Origin: Coprinellus micaceus
Lineage: Eukaryota > Basidiomycota > Agaricomycetes > Agaricales > Psathyrellaceae
NCBI GenBank assembly: GCA_951394405.1
Contig: OX596342.1
Coordinates: 1,054,001 to 1,118,000, forward strand
Length of the DNA: 64,000 bases
Direction of reading: 5' to 3'
In this document: in pieces, positions 1-15,726 of the stretch
Numbering within the stretch: position 1 is the first letter of the stretch
How the letters are laid out: every line of letters begins with the position of its first letter
Made by a program: the position numbers and the translations under genes
The notes under the pieces: generated by a model
The model's database searches: none
The model's input: the letters and a program-made list of their open reading frames with translations, nothing else
What the model was told of the DNA's origin: nothing

Positions 1-758
1 CGTCACTCACCCAGATGCAGAGTCGATCGCGAGCTGAACCTCATCAAGGGTGGTGGAGCATGTCATCTGCGCGAAAAAGTCATCGCAGAAGCCGCTGAAA
101 CGTGAATACCATGTCAACGAGACTCGGGCCATGACTTATTCGACTTCCTAGCTTCGTCGTCGTTGCCGATTACCGCAAGAACTCGGAGTTCCTTGGAACC
201 AACGTGCGTGATGCAGTACCTTGGGCTTCAATTTCCCCCTTACGATCTTCGCAGTATCCCCCTGGGGTCCCCATAGAGGTTGTCCCCTTCGCATATGGAA
301 AGGTACTGAGTACCGTCCAAAAGTCCTTTGGAGCGCCTAAGGCCACTTTGAGAATGGCTGTTAAGAAGGGTATGTGCGGAGATCCTCAAAGCTCGGAACT
401 TGACTTCTAATACGCGTTGTAGCTGGCCCTGTCGTTACCGATAACGGTAACTTTGTCATCGATGCTCCCTTTGAAAGAGAGAAAATGCTGGACCCCGCGT
501 CTGTATGACATTCTCTTCATTTATCAGTTACGAGGAGATGGGCTAAGTACCCGTTGTAGGTGCTGAAGCAGATTAAGTTGCTGACCGGCGTTGTGGAAGT
601 TGGTCTCTTCTGCAATATGGCCAAAGCAGCGTACTTCGGAAACGAGGTACGCATCTCTCTTACCTCGGCCTTGGCACCAGCTAATCCGCATCTAGGACGG
701 CACTGTGACTATCCGACGTGCCGACGGAACTGTGGAAGAGGTGGCTGGCGCTGCATGA
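1..758 (+). CDS. RKI1: Ribose-5-phosphate isomerase (3' part)
   Basis: Interconverts ribose 5-phosphate and ribulose 5-phosphate in the non-oxidative pentose phosphate pathway (cytosolic RpiA family). The 5' end lies outside the window. Readable exons are 21-101, 152-203, 255-369, 423-502, 560-646 and 696-758, joined by short GT-AG introns that keep the frame throughout. Recognisable stretches are ELNLIKGGGACHLREK near the start, VADYRKNSEFLGTN, GVPIEVVPFAYGKVL, ATLRMAVKKAGPVVTDNG and FVIDAPFE, then LTGVVEVGLFCNMAKAAYFG, all RpiA signatures in the expected order. The protein ends DGTVTIRRADGTVEEVAGAA at the TGA at 756-758. The first exon is assumed to start after the AG at 19-20, because only that phase joins to the conserved VDxELNLIKGGG region. 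Confidence 0.9.
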
Positions 759-1080
759 TATCTGGGGATAGATGTGATGAACTGGAAAGCGTATGGATCT
801 TATCGTGTACCATTTATCTGCTCCAATTTATGCTCTTGAAGCACTATATCATTACGCCTTTATCCATAATCTTCCAAGGACTGGGGTAACCTCCGAGTCG
901 CCTCTCTCGGCTTTAGAGCCGAAATGATGATGCACGTGAGTCGCGATCCTAGACGCTGGACCGAATTTTAAGACGCCGCGCTCGAGTCAGTCCGATCTAT
1001 ATCTTTCTTCATCTCCCTATATAATATCGGTCGACGTGTAAAGGCGATAATCTAGCCTCGACAACATCGCTCATTGCACA
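759..1080. promoter_or_regulatory. Intergenic/upstream region of AROM
   Basis: No coding signal on either strand. It holds the 3' flank of the isomerase gene and the promoter and leader of AROM, including the TATA-like stretch listed separately. Confidence 0.5.
1018..1027 (+). promoter_or_regulatory. TATA-like element of AROM
   Basis: TATATAATAT lies 54-63 nt upstream of the AROM start codon. The sequence is visible; its use as a TATA box is inferred from position only. Confidence 0.4.
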
Positions 1081-6231
<5,151 letters not shown>

Positions 6232-6465
6232 GCGCTGAGCTGGGAGGGATTGGACCCAAACTATTCCGCCATGATTCTTGGTTTATTAGACTATAGACGG
6301 CGAAGAGTGAAAGTGAAGAGTGAATATCTGTATAACAAAATTGTTGTAATACCATGTGTTTGTTGCCTCTGCGAGCGCTCGATCTGGGTGACCGGTGACT
6401 TGGCTTGGACACAGGTGAATAATAATCCACTCTGTGCATCATGATCCATGTTGTATGGCACGTCT

Positions 6466-8549
6466 CTAACTGTTCGTCTCCACCAGCAAGGCGTCCACTT
6501 CATCCTCTAATGTGCTTGTATGAACGATCCCCTCGGCTTCTTCCTTTTCGATAGACACGTCCCTCGAGCTCTTCCCACTCCCATTTTCAACAGACTCTGT
6601 CAGCTCCATCCTGCACAAGAAATCCTTCACGTTTCCCTCTTGAGAAGCGCCCATAGGATCCCGCTTGTAGCTCATCAAATACTCCTGCAGCATTGCCATT
6701 GTGCAGGTTCGCTCCGGAATCGCACTGGCGAAGTGGCTAGCCAGGGACTTAATATCGTGACCTGGCCTTGCTCGAGTTGGTGGGGTGACATGACGGTTAG
6801 CGGGTGACTGGGAGGATGCGGAAGTCACAAACTCGGCAATTTCCTCCGCGGCAGAAGAAACAGCGAACGCAAGGTCATCTGTGTACCCAGAGGCATGACT
6901 CTGGACCGAACTTTGTCTAGAGGCTGGCCTCGAGGAACTCGAACGATCAGGCGGAGTCGGCGGCAGTTGCTCAGCTTCCGCGGGAAGGGCATTTCCGGAC
7001 CCGTGTTCGGGGTAGAACCTCTTGAAGAGCTGGCTTGCCTGGTATTTGGACGCCATTCCAAACTCGATATGGACATCCATGCGCCCGGGGCGGCAGAGAG
7101 CGGGGTCTAGGGCATCTTTGTGGTTCGTAGTCGCAAAAAGGACGCGGCCCTCTGCTGCTTCGATCCCGTCAAGGGCGTTCAAGAGACCCGCCAGGGTGAT
7201 GGATCTATCATGGGCGCGCGCGGCGTGAGTGGGGTTGGGAGGAGGGAGAGGTAGAAGCTATATTCACCGTTTTTGGGTTGCTCCCAAATCAAAATTGGGG
7301 GTCGAGGTGACATTATGTCCTGAAATGCCTCTCCGTGAAGCGTCGATGTCTTCTATCAAGAGTATGGCTCTACTTGGGACCTGGGCGAGGAGCGTGACAA
7401 GGCCCGCATCGTCAAGTTCCGACCCCCCAAGGGAGAGGAGATATATGTCGAGTCCGAGCTCGGCAGCTAAAGCAGCGATGAAGGATGTCTTTCCCGTTCC
7501 TGGGGGGCCATGCTAAATATCGACCGGTGTGAGAAGCATCTGAGTAGGCTGGAATAGGTTGGCTTACCATTAGATACCCTCTCCTAAACGGGATTCCGCG
7601 TTGTCGGTACCACTCCCGACTCTCCAGAAACTCCTTCACATCATCTAAAAGCCTATCTGAAACGCCCTCTTCGAGGACAACGCTCTCCAATGGCCGTGTG
7701 GGCTTGGTCCCGGAGGAACCCCATTCGTACCCGCTCCAAGGGGCCCTCTGCGCACGGTACACGGTTATACTTCCCACCTCGAGGCTTCGGTAAGCTTGTT
7801 CCGCCTCCTTGAGGAGTTCGATGAGGAGAGTTGGGCCCGCCCTTGTGTAGATTCTAATGAGGTGTTAAGTGCCCTCTGTGTAGGTTTGGGGTGACTGAGA
7901 AAGCGTACTGAAGGTGGAGCTCTTGCCTTGAGCTGTTTTCCGTGAGCAGCCTAACCCGTTCGGTACATTCAGAGAGTGTGAATAGCGAGCAATGAGGGGT
8001 ACCCACTGCCTCTGGTCTTCTTCGACATCAACCCGGAACCTGATAAAGCACCCTTTGAACCACGTGTGGTATACGGAGCTTTTCTCGGGCAGTAGGAAGA
8101 CATTGGTCCGCTCGGAGAGCTTCCCCGGAGAGGAGTTCATGAGAGCGACTCCATCCTCGACACCGGTGGCGAGGGTGGATACACGAAAGTCCCTGTTGTG
8201 GCCTAAATTTAATGGAGGGAAATTTAGATAAGCGAAGGGCACAGAGTGCAACCTTTGAGAAAGAACTCACGCCACTGAGGTTGCTGAGTGAGCCAGAGAG
8301 TGAGCCACTCTATATCAGACGATTGGGCGTTAGTACAGCGTTAGTGTCCACGGCCCTCTATGAGGAGCAGTGCGTACTGTAGCTAGGGTCCGTATGGCTA
8401 AAGGTCGCGTTCACTACCACCCACCCCAATGCCCACTGGACGAGAGTATTGAAGTGCCGATGTGCCCATTCAGCGAGTACACCGAGAAGGAGGAGGTTCA
8501 GCCAGTCGCGGCCAGAGGAGAAAAGTGTGGAAAGTGCGGTAGGAAGCAT
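6466..8549 (-). CDS. BCS1-like AAA ATPase
   Basis: Member of the BCS1 family, membrane-anchored AAA ATPases of mitochondria; the founding member translocates the Rieske Fe-S protein into complex III. Exon 1 (8549-8378) has a hydrophobic segment LLLLGVLAEWA typical of the N-terminal anchor; exon 2 is 8309-8272 and exon 3 starts at 8202. The BCS1-specific domain (IRIYTR, LLIELLKEAEQAY, SITVYRA) precedes Walker A GPPGTGKTSF (exon 7512-7268), Walker B ILLIEDIDA, and GLLNALDGIEAAEGRVLFATTNHKDALDPALCRPGRMD, shown here in parts (sensor region and arginine-finger area) in the last exon from 7204. The tail holds a Ser/Pro-rich insert. The junction between about 8010 and 7854 could not be resolved to a clean GT-AG pair in the right phase; a short extra exon or a frameshift is possible. 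Basidiomycetes carry several BCS1-like paralogues, so orthology to yeast BCS1 is not claimed. Confidence 0.85.
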
Positions 8550-9091
8550 CGGGCGTGGAAAGAGGGGGTGAGACGATTGGGTGCTACCAGAGCAGAGGGG
8601 TCGAGGTACGTCGGAGGTATGAGGTATGTGCTGGGTTGAGACGTTTTGGTGAATGGTGAAGGCGGAAAGTTCATTTGCTTCGTCAATGGAGGAGAAATTA
8701 TGCAGGAAAGCCAATAAAGAGGCTTCCAATAAAGAACAGGGAGAAGAGGGTAAGTTGTACGATGAAGATACCAGCTTATCTACCAAGGAAAACTGCAGTA
8801 GGCACACCGGTTGCCCCGAGAAAACAATCGATGGTGGCAGAGAGTCAGCCCTGCCTCCGCGACACTGCGCCGCACTGCGTTCGCTGAGTCTACTGAGTAG
8901 CTGTGTGCCCCGCGAGTAGGATACTGTGGATCATCCCCGAAGGAGGTGGACGATAGTTCCGAGCGCTTAGCGGCCAATCAACGTTGGCGCCCAGTGGATG
9001 ATCACAGCAGTCCCCACAGCTGAGTTTCTCCCCTTCACCCCTTCGGGCCCATCCATGTGCATCGAGAAAAAGCTCAGAGGGAGCCTTTGTT

Positions 9092-9270
9092 GCGGAGCTG
9101 AACTTGTCGGGAGGTAGAAGTGCGATGTGGGTCCAGCGATGCACAGGAAGGAGGGAGGACAAATAGTCGGTCGCCAGGCCCCAAAAGTCCAGTCGCAACG
9201 TTGTCGAAGTCGACCTGGAAGCGGTACTCACAGTAGGCGAAGAGCAGCACCGTTCGTTTCGGATTCGTGG
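9092..9270 (-). repeat. Degenerate coding repeat, copy 1
   Basis: Imperfect direct repeat of 9395-9565; both contain the exact string gacaaatagtcggtcgc and matching flanks (cagtaggc, gcaccgtt). On the minus strand it reads LATDYLSSLLPVHRWTHIAL and then LLPPDKFSSATKAPSELF in an open stretch. No family recognised. It is probably a relic of a duplicated exon. Confidence 0.5.
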
Positions 9271-9394
9271 CCTGCGTAGATCGCCCCGAAAAAGGAGATC
9301 AACGATTCCGACTGCGGGCAAAAAAGTTGAGGTCCAGTAAATCACCCTTGGCTTGCAGATCAACGTGGAAGACAAATTCTAAGAGACGTGTTGT

Positions 9395-9565
9395 TTCGGA
9401 GTTGTACCTGTCAGGAAGCAGAAGCGCGATGTAGGTCCAGGGTGTACAAGAAGAAGAGGCGACAAATAGTCGGTCGCTAGACGCCAAGGAGCCACTGGCG
9501 ACGACTTGAGAGGTGTACACACAGTAGGCTTAGAGCGGTGGCACCGTTTATTCCGGACTCGTCCC
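9395..9565 (-). repeat. Degenerate coding repeat, copy 2
   Basis: Second copy of the repeat at 9092-9270. The equivalent peptide is split between two frames here: LATDYLSPLLLVH in one and WTYIALLLPDRYNSETTRLL in another, so a frame-changing indel has occurred since duplication. Function unknown. Confidence 0.5.
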
Positions 9566-9901
9566 AGGTCCAAAAAGAATAGGAAACCCAAGCAACCAGA
9601 AACAACACAGGTACAGGCTGCAATTGTCGCGGTCTGAATGCCTTCACAGCATCGAGAAAGCCCTATGTGTGGTACAACTAGAGAATGTGGCAGGGTATAG
9701 CTTGAAGCGGCTGGGGGGTCGGTAAAGGAGACCTTGGAAGGTTTGCAGGTGGGGGACAGGGAAGAGGTGCGGTGAAAGTTGAATTGAGCACTTCCGTGCA
9801 GTTCAGGTCGGCAGACTCGGAGATTGCCGACGACAGCATGACGTATCTGAATTAGTCCAATTGCCCCTATCTTCCCTTTCCACCTACCACCACCCAGGAC
9901 C

Positions 9902-11190
9902 ATGTCGGGAAGCTCCAGCTCTTCAATACCACTCTCGATAACTGTCGAGCAAGTCCAATCAATCGTCAGAAGGCATGTTGGTCTGACGAACGGTTTCAAC
10001 GACTCGATCACTGTAACGAAGCTCGAGGAGATCAAGGACTATGGGTACAGGTATGGGATCCCGGAACAGAATCACGATTGGCGACTCTGATTCTGAGCTC
10101 GACGAGTAGCTCATCGTCAGGGCCCAAGATATATGCCGTGGATCTGCACAGTGGAAGTGAAGGCCCCAATGGTCAGACAGCGACAGCTTCCTCCTTCATT
10201 GCTATATCACGGCCATCTTCAACGTCTTCCGAGTCCGGGTCCCCTTCGCCTACCCACAAACAGAATGGCCTCCCGCTAGTCACCCAACTCCTCTCTAGAA
10301 TTCGAAAGTCGACATCTATACCCATATCCGACTCGATACTCGACACATCCCACACCATCACGCCCTTCGATTTCCTCCTCTCGCCGCCTACTCCCTTCCC
10401 CACCTCGTCCATTATCACCTTGCACGACGCCAGAGCGAGCGGAAAGCTCGATGCGCAGACGGAAGCGATGATCGACTTGCAGCTGGGCAAGTACCTCGCC
10501 GAGCTCCACTCCAACGTGCAGAACGATTGGTTCGGCGTGCCCATACTCAGACTGGGTGCAGACGCAGAGGGGTATGGTAAAGGACCCAGCAAGCCACCTC
10601 CAGATGCTGAACCCATGTGCTACAGCTGGCAAGAAACGTTCACACTACTCTTCGAGGGGCTCCTTGACTCTCTTAAATCCAAGCTCGAATCTGAGCCCAA
10701 CGGTGAATTCGCCATCCCCTTCGAGTCCATTCACACATCCATGTCCCGCGCGATCGCATTCTTCCTGTTCGACGACGCCGAGGTACCTTCCCTCATCTGG
10801 CTCACGGGATCCGATACCGACATCTATCTATCTCTGCCTTCGCATCCTTCGACCAAGACACCCGGGATCGTCGCCCTCCTTCCCAGCATGCCGCACATGC
10901 TCTGGGGAGATCCTCTCCTGGAGAGTTTCTTCATCTCACTCGGTCACAGTGGCGGAAAGCCGGAGTCTTGCAAAGCCATCGTCGAGGGGTATGTGGGATC
11001 GGGGGGCTCGCCGCCCATCTCGTTCCCTCGCCAGAAAACCAAACGGACGTGGTACACACTCTTCCTCGCGCTCTCGCTCCTGAACGACTATCTGTCGTCC
11101 GATGAACCAATTCCGGAGGGGAAGAAGGAGTGGGTTCAAGAGACGGTTCGTACGTGCACAGGGGAGCTCAAAACGGCGCCGTGCTATTAA
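9902..11190 (+). CDS. APH/choline-kinase-like fold protein (putative)
   Basis: Two exons, 9902-10050 and 10098-11190, give 413 residues. The N-terminus (SITVEQVQSIVRRHVG, ITVTKLEEIKDYGYR) resembles the start of fungal aminoglycoside-phosphotransferase-type kinase folds. LGKYLAELHSNVQNDWFG matches the region where such proteins have a QLGxxLAxLH helix. Near the end, MLWGDPLLESFFISLGH stands where APH kinases have the catalytic HGDLHxxN; the His and Asn are replaced, so phosphotransfer activity is doubtful. The middle (10,180-10,400) is Ser/Pro-rich. It is encoded next to and convergent with the HMG-box gene. The fold assignment is an inference from weak similarity; the gene itself is well supported by a long open exon. 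Confidence 0.65.
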
Positions 11191-11309
11191 TGGGGAGGGG
11201 GGCGAAGGGGGAGGGTGATGGGCACGGGGCGTGTGCAATGCCAAAAGGCGGTGGGGGAAGAGGTGTACCCATAATGGATACGGGAGATATTGTATCGTAG
11301 AAAGTCAAA

Positions 11310-12200
11310 TCAAACCTCGCCTTCAGTTTTGCCGTGCGTTTTCTGCCACTCCTCCTTCGCAGCCGCCGCCTTATCCTTGTACACCTGCTTCTCCTCGTCC
11401 GACATTGTTCTCCACTTCTCCGCTGCTCGCGTGCCAATTGAACCGAAGACCTCAAACACCCCTCCCTCTGCCTTCGTCGTTGCGTAGAATTCCTTGAGAT
11501 ACCTGCGCAACAAAGGGTCGGTCAGAAAGGGAGCCAGACAGAACACCAGCGGAAAGGAAGCGATATGTAGAGGGCTATTGGAAGGGACGTACAAAGCATA
11601 GGAATTGGCGAACAATTTTACGGTCCGGAAGGGCTTCAAACCTTTCTTCTTCCTCTGAATATTGACTTCTCTCAAGACCTCTGGGTCAGCCTTCTCCTTC
11701 CATTGGTTGAGCTCCTCGTGGTATTTCTCCCATTCCTGCGGGGTGCTGTTGTATTTCTGAACTCGAACGTTAGCGGATGGTGAAGGGCACAAGAAACCAA
11801 GGAGAGTAACCTTCTTCTCTGCCGTGCCCATTTCGGCCCACTTGCTGGCCAACGCACGGAACGCGTTCTCGTCGCTGTTAACGAGATGTCTATTCTCGAG
11901 GATGAACCTGGCGTAGGAGCCGATGGGCTTCTTTGGTGGGGCGTCGCCCTTTCCTATCTCTGCACGACCGTCAACATGGCGAAGGTTGTGGAGGTGTTGA
12001 CGTAGAGTTTAGGGTGGGGTGTATGAGGCAGCGCGAACTTAGATTACCAGCTGTAGAAGAGGTCTAAGCAACGTACTTGGCTTCTTTGCCTGCACGGTTG
12101 GCGGTGCCTTAGCATATCCTCTTGACGTGCCCAAGCTAAACCGTGCAAACGACTGGGTCAGACGCGCGCAGCTCGTCGTCCGCGAGGATATTGACAACAT
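11310..12200 (-). CDS. Mitochondrial HMG-box protein (Abf2/TFAM-like)
   Basis: Likely packages or maintains mitochondrial DNA. The N-terminus starting at 12200 (MLSISSRTTSCARLTQSFAR, then LGTSRGYAKAPP) is Arg/Ser-rich and lacks acids, as expected for a mitochondrial presequence. Two HMG boxes follow: box A PKKPIGSYARFILENRH with LASKWAEMGTAEKKKYN, and box B FANSYALYLKEFYATTK with AAEKWRTMSDEEKQVYKDKA. A box-B intron with donor GTACGT (phase 2) restores SYALYLKEF, a classic HMG-box helix 1. Other introns fall after PSTLL-proximal codons (donor near 12076) and after AEKK (donor GTTACT, atypical). Start choice: an ATG nine bases further up (12209) is also possible. Stop TGA at 11310-11312. Confidence 0.8.
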
Positions 12201-13812
12201 GGGTATCATAGGTATAAAACGAGAGTACGAAAACGAGGTATGAGGGGGTGGTATAGGGTTCAAGGCGGTGGGAGAATGCAGTTACAGTTCGAATGCGCGT
12301 TGACAACCCGACGTCCGGTTCGGCGTCAATCCCTCGACGACACACAGCGACAAATACGCGTCACGTCGGCGTTGAGGGCGTTTCCCCTTCGGGGAGAAGT
12401 TGTTGCGTCCTTCAAGTGCGAAGAAGGATCACAATGTTCTTCCTCTTTTCTCGCGTCAAGCGTTGAGGTGGCGAACTGGGGAGCTTCTCCTTTGGCTTCC
12501 GACATGTATGATCGACTAGGCAAGTTCAATTCGGCGTTGCCGGTGAGACAAGCTGGGATCCCACCGAAAAGAAAAGCCTTTCACCCCCGACCGCAATGAA
12601 TCAATTTGACTTCGCGTCGCAATGTTCCCTCGCCTCCTCAGGCTACGGTCTACGTTCCCCTCCGTCTTCTCCGTCGACGGTCACACCGGTCACACCCTAT
12701 GGTGAATTGATAACAGCCAGCTGATCTTGATGGTGCTTCCTCAGGCTGTCGCCATAGGCTTCGTTATGAATATAAATCCGACTCAAGTACCCTACGACTA
12801 GCGATCTTCTTCGAGTCTTCTTGTGGACTCTACCGTGCTCAGGGTGTTCCTGACGGGCCATTTCCATAGCGATTGGTATTGAGGGCACAGCTGGGGAAGG
12901 GTTTGGCACTCGCGAGCCGGTTCCAAGTCAGTTTGCCAGAGCTGCGGTTGTCGACAAGGTCTTTCGCCTGACTCACCCGCACCACTGGGCGAGTATTTTT
13001 TCTGAGATCAGATGAGTAGCAAGCTGTCCATGTCTAAGCCCCCGCTGATACTGAAGAGCCTGGCGACCAGGTTAACCGACGCTCAGTGTGGCAGCCATGT
13101 GAATTCAGTTCAGAGTAAGCCACTCCTTCAACTGATTTTCCAGGAAGTGAGGTATGAACTGGTATGAACTGGGGAAGGTCCGGTTGCTAGCGACTCCCGC
13201 GACTCTATTCATTCAGGTACAAATTTTTGAGACCACAGCTATCTGGAGCTCATAAATTTCAATGCAACACTACCAGATGTGTACCGCAGTGTTCCCGACC
13301 TTTCCGCTGAGAAAGATGGTGGGCTGGCTGTTTCAGTACCTTTCCCATGCTTAGAAATAGGCGCCCAGAGCCACGTTATTAGGTAACTGTGGAGATTTAA
13401 CGTCTCTAGGCCTTCAACACCCTCAGGCTGGCTTTCTCGAATGCAGCGCGGCCTTTGCGCGAGATAACGGGGGACCCACCTTATCTGCGCACCCAAACAA
13501 GTCCCACTCCCCCATTGGCTCTCCGTTCATCCATTCAATCAAATTTTCGTGGCGTCTGACACCCATCCCACAGCATCTCACACGGTCAAATTCTAGGTTC
13601 ATCGCGACCACTAATTATGTGGCGACTCACGAGGACAGGGACCGTTCCGGCTTATAGTACAGGAGCCCTACAGAAGCCGCTGGGAACTGACTTCGTCCTG
13701 GACCTTGTTGTTCAAGGGGATCGCCACGAACGCCGCCATTGGGTTTTGAGTCCGATCCACCCTCAGGAGCCAGCGAACCCCAGCACGCTTGACAAGGTGC
13801 CTCCATACAGCC
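12201..13812. other. Intergenic region
   Basis: About 1.6 kb without a supportable gene. Short open frames exist but show no splice continuity or recognisable family. A 10-bp tandem doublet (ggtatgaact twice) sits near 13151-13170. Confidence 0.5.
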
Positions 13813-15258
13813 ATGGACTCGCTCGCCGTGGGGGGAGCAGACGATGATTGGCAATGGCATTGGGTACGAGCGACACCTTGGGAGCCCCAAGCGCTCTCGC
13901 AGAAGAACTTCCCACCGATTGTCGCTGCGGCTTTGGTGCGTGCTAAAAAAACCCTACTATCTCTGTACCTTCGAAGTTAATGACGTTGTTCGGCTCGACA
14001 GGTCGAAGCCATGCTCTACGGTCAGTAGCGCCCATCTCCGCAACCTCGGGTTCTAATCTAATCAGGGTCCCGCTCGTACCTCTTCTAGGCATATATGTCC
14101 TCCTATTCGCACTCACCATCGTTCTCCTTCTTTCCAATCGGATGCGGCTGCACAACTTTATGCTTGCAGGCCTCGTTGCGATGCTCTGCCTATCCACGGC
14201 CGATATCGCTCTGACTTGGAGGGTTCTGTTGCGGGAGCCCCAGAGTATTGTAAGGGGAACGACGGTAACCTTTTTGCGGCGAGTGTTCCCGAAGTTTATG
14301 ATCTACGTGTCGAGCAACATGATAGCGGCTGGGCTACTTGTGAGTGGATCCTAGTTTCAAGTCTCGTTCTGTGTCACTAGACTTCTCCATACTGACAAGG
14401 TTGTATAGATCGTTAGGTGTTACGTCGTCTGGGGCCAGCGGTGGTACATCATTCCAGGGTTTGGAGTTCCACTTCTCGTCGCGACAGGTTAGTGCGACTC
14501 TTGCGCTCCAAAGCGCTCAGAGTGGGAGTGGCTCACCCAATTCCAGGACTCGGATATGCGTGTCAACTCAACCGGCCTCTCGCAATGCAACGCTTCGTCA
14601 AGATATTCGTCGTCGTAACGCTTGTTTTAAACAACGCCCTCACAATTCTAACAGGTACGTCAACGCTCCCTTAGCGTCCTGGGTTCACGGTTGGGTACAG
14701 CGCCTCTTTGCTTACCCAGGGAACGGTACTTTTGACCTTTAGCCGCCCGGATCTGGTGGCTCTCGAGGAGGGTGTCTGACGCACTTGGGAGGAGGAAACG
14801 AAGTCAGTACCGTACGACAAGCGCTATTATCGTTGAGTCAGGCGTGCTCTATAGTCTATCACTCCTTGTCCTTATTGGCCTTTCACGGACGATATGGGTG
14901 GTACGTCGTTACTCTTTTGAAGTCGATGGAATGAAAGACTGAAAGGAGCCAAACTAGGTCGTGGCGGGGGCTGTGACGCTCCGGGTGGTGGTAAGCCCCC
15001 CTTAATATGCACACATTCAGCCGACAACTCACATCCACCTTGCGTTGACAGTGCATCGCCCCGGTCATGATCATAGTCCAAATCGCACTAGGCCACGGAA
15101 ACCTGATTGCTTCGAGGAACACCGAGCGCTCGCCGCAGGGGAGGACGAACACGGTTGTGCTGGATACAATTGTGAACGCGGGGTCATTGGCAGGGGACGA
15201 GAACTCGTCGTCGATGCAATTAACGACGCACGCTTCGAGTATGGGAGGCGGAAGGTAG
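13813..15258 (+). CDS. Seven-helix membrane protein, paralogue 1
   Basis: Lineage-specific polytopic membrane protein of unknown function. The model: first exon from 13813, a 19-nt microexon at 14002-14020, then exons ending at the TAG at 15258, all junctions in phase. Helices include IYVLLFALTIVLLL, MLAGLVAMLCLSTADIALTW, FMIYVSSNMIAAGLLIV, YIIPGFGVPLLVAT, IFVVVTLVLNNALTIL, IVESGVLYSLSLLVLIGL and VMIIVQIALGHG. Motifs shared with the gene at 42.8 kb: the microexon peptide VExxLYG, STADI (ATADI in the paralogue), VRCYVVWG (YRCFVVWG), ESGVLYS and the final IIVQIALGHG. The C-terminal tail is Ser-rich. Fungal sensory receptor-like roles are sometimes proposed for such proteins, but nothing here shows a ligand or partner. 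Confidence 0.75.
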
Positions 15259-15726
15259 AGATTCGGATAGAAACTGGTTCGTCTTCGGCGTCGTGTTGTA
15301 TTTGTTCCCGGGTTTTATGTCACGTTGGGTTCTGGGATGCGTCATCGTCGTGCTGGCATGGGCGTTTACTGCACGCCTTCGGCCCTTAGAGCTTCACAAC
15401 CTTCGTTGGGATCGTATGTGACTTGCGATCTTTGCACTAGCGAGTGACGAGTCCCACATAGTCGAGTGGTCGGTCTTAGACGACCTGCGCTTCACGACAC
15501 TTAGGGGAAATGGACTCGCCCTTCAATTGTTTTCTCAAGTACGATCCCTGGACAGATACGTAGGTATTAATTCTTGGCTCAGTATACGGAAGCGAAGCGA
15601 TGTCGCTGATGCGCGATCCCTAGTGTCTACATCGAAGAAAAGCCATATTCACCTCCCCTACCCTACCCACGCATTTGGAGGCTCCGTAAAAGTGGCAAAT
15701 GTCTGTACTCAGGGGAAACTACCCTA
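15259..15726. other. Intergenic region
   Basis: 468 nt between convergent ends of the seven-helix gene and NACHT gene A. No coding signal or repeat recognised. Confidence 0.5.

Larger units (their letters stand above)
8550..9901. other. Gene-poor stretch with decayed repeat
   Basis: No intact gene is supported. The main content is an imperfect direct repeat (9092-9270 and 9395-9565, listed separately) whose minus-strand translation looks like degraded coding sequence. The right end is the promoter of the APH-like gene. Confidence 0.5.

Noticed and set aside
13151..13170. 10-bp tandem doublet ggtatgaact
   Set aside because: Only two units; too short to indicate a functional repeat.
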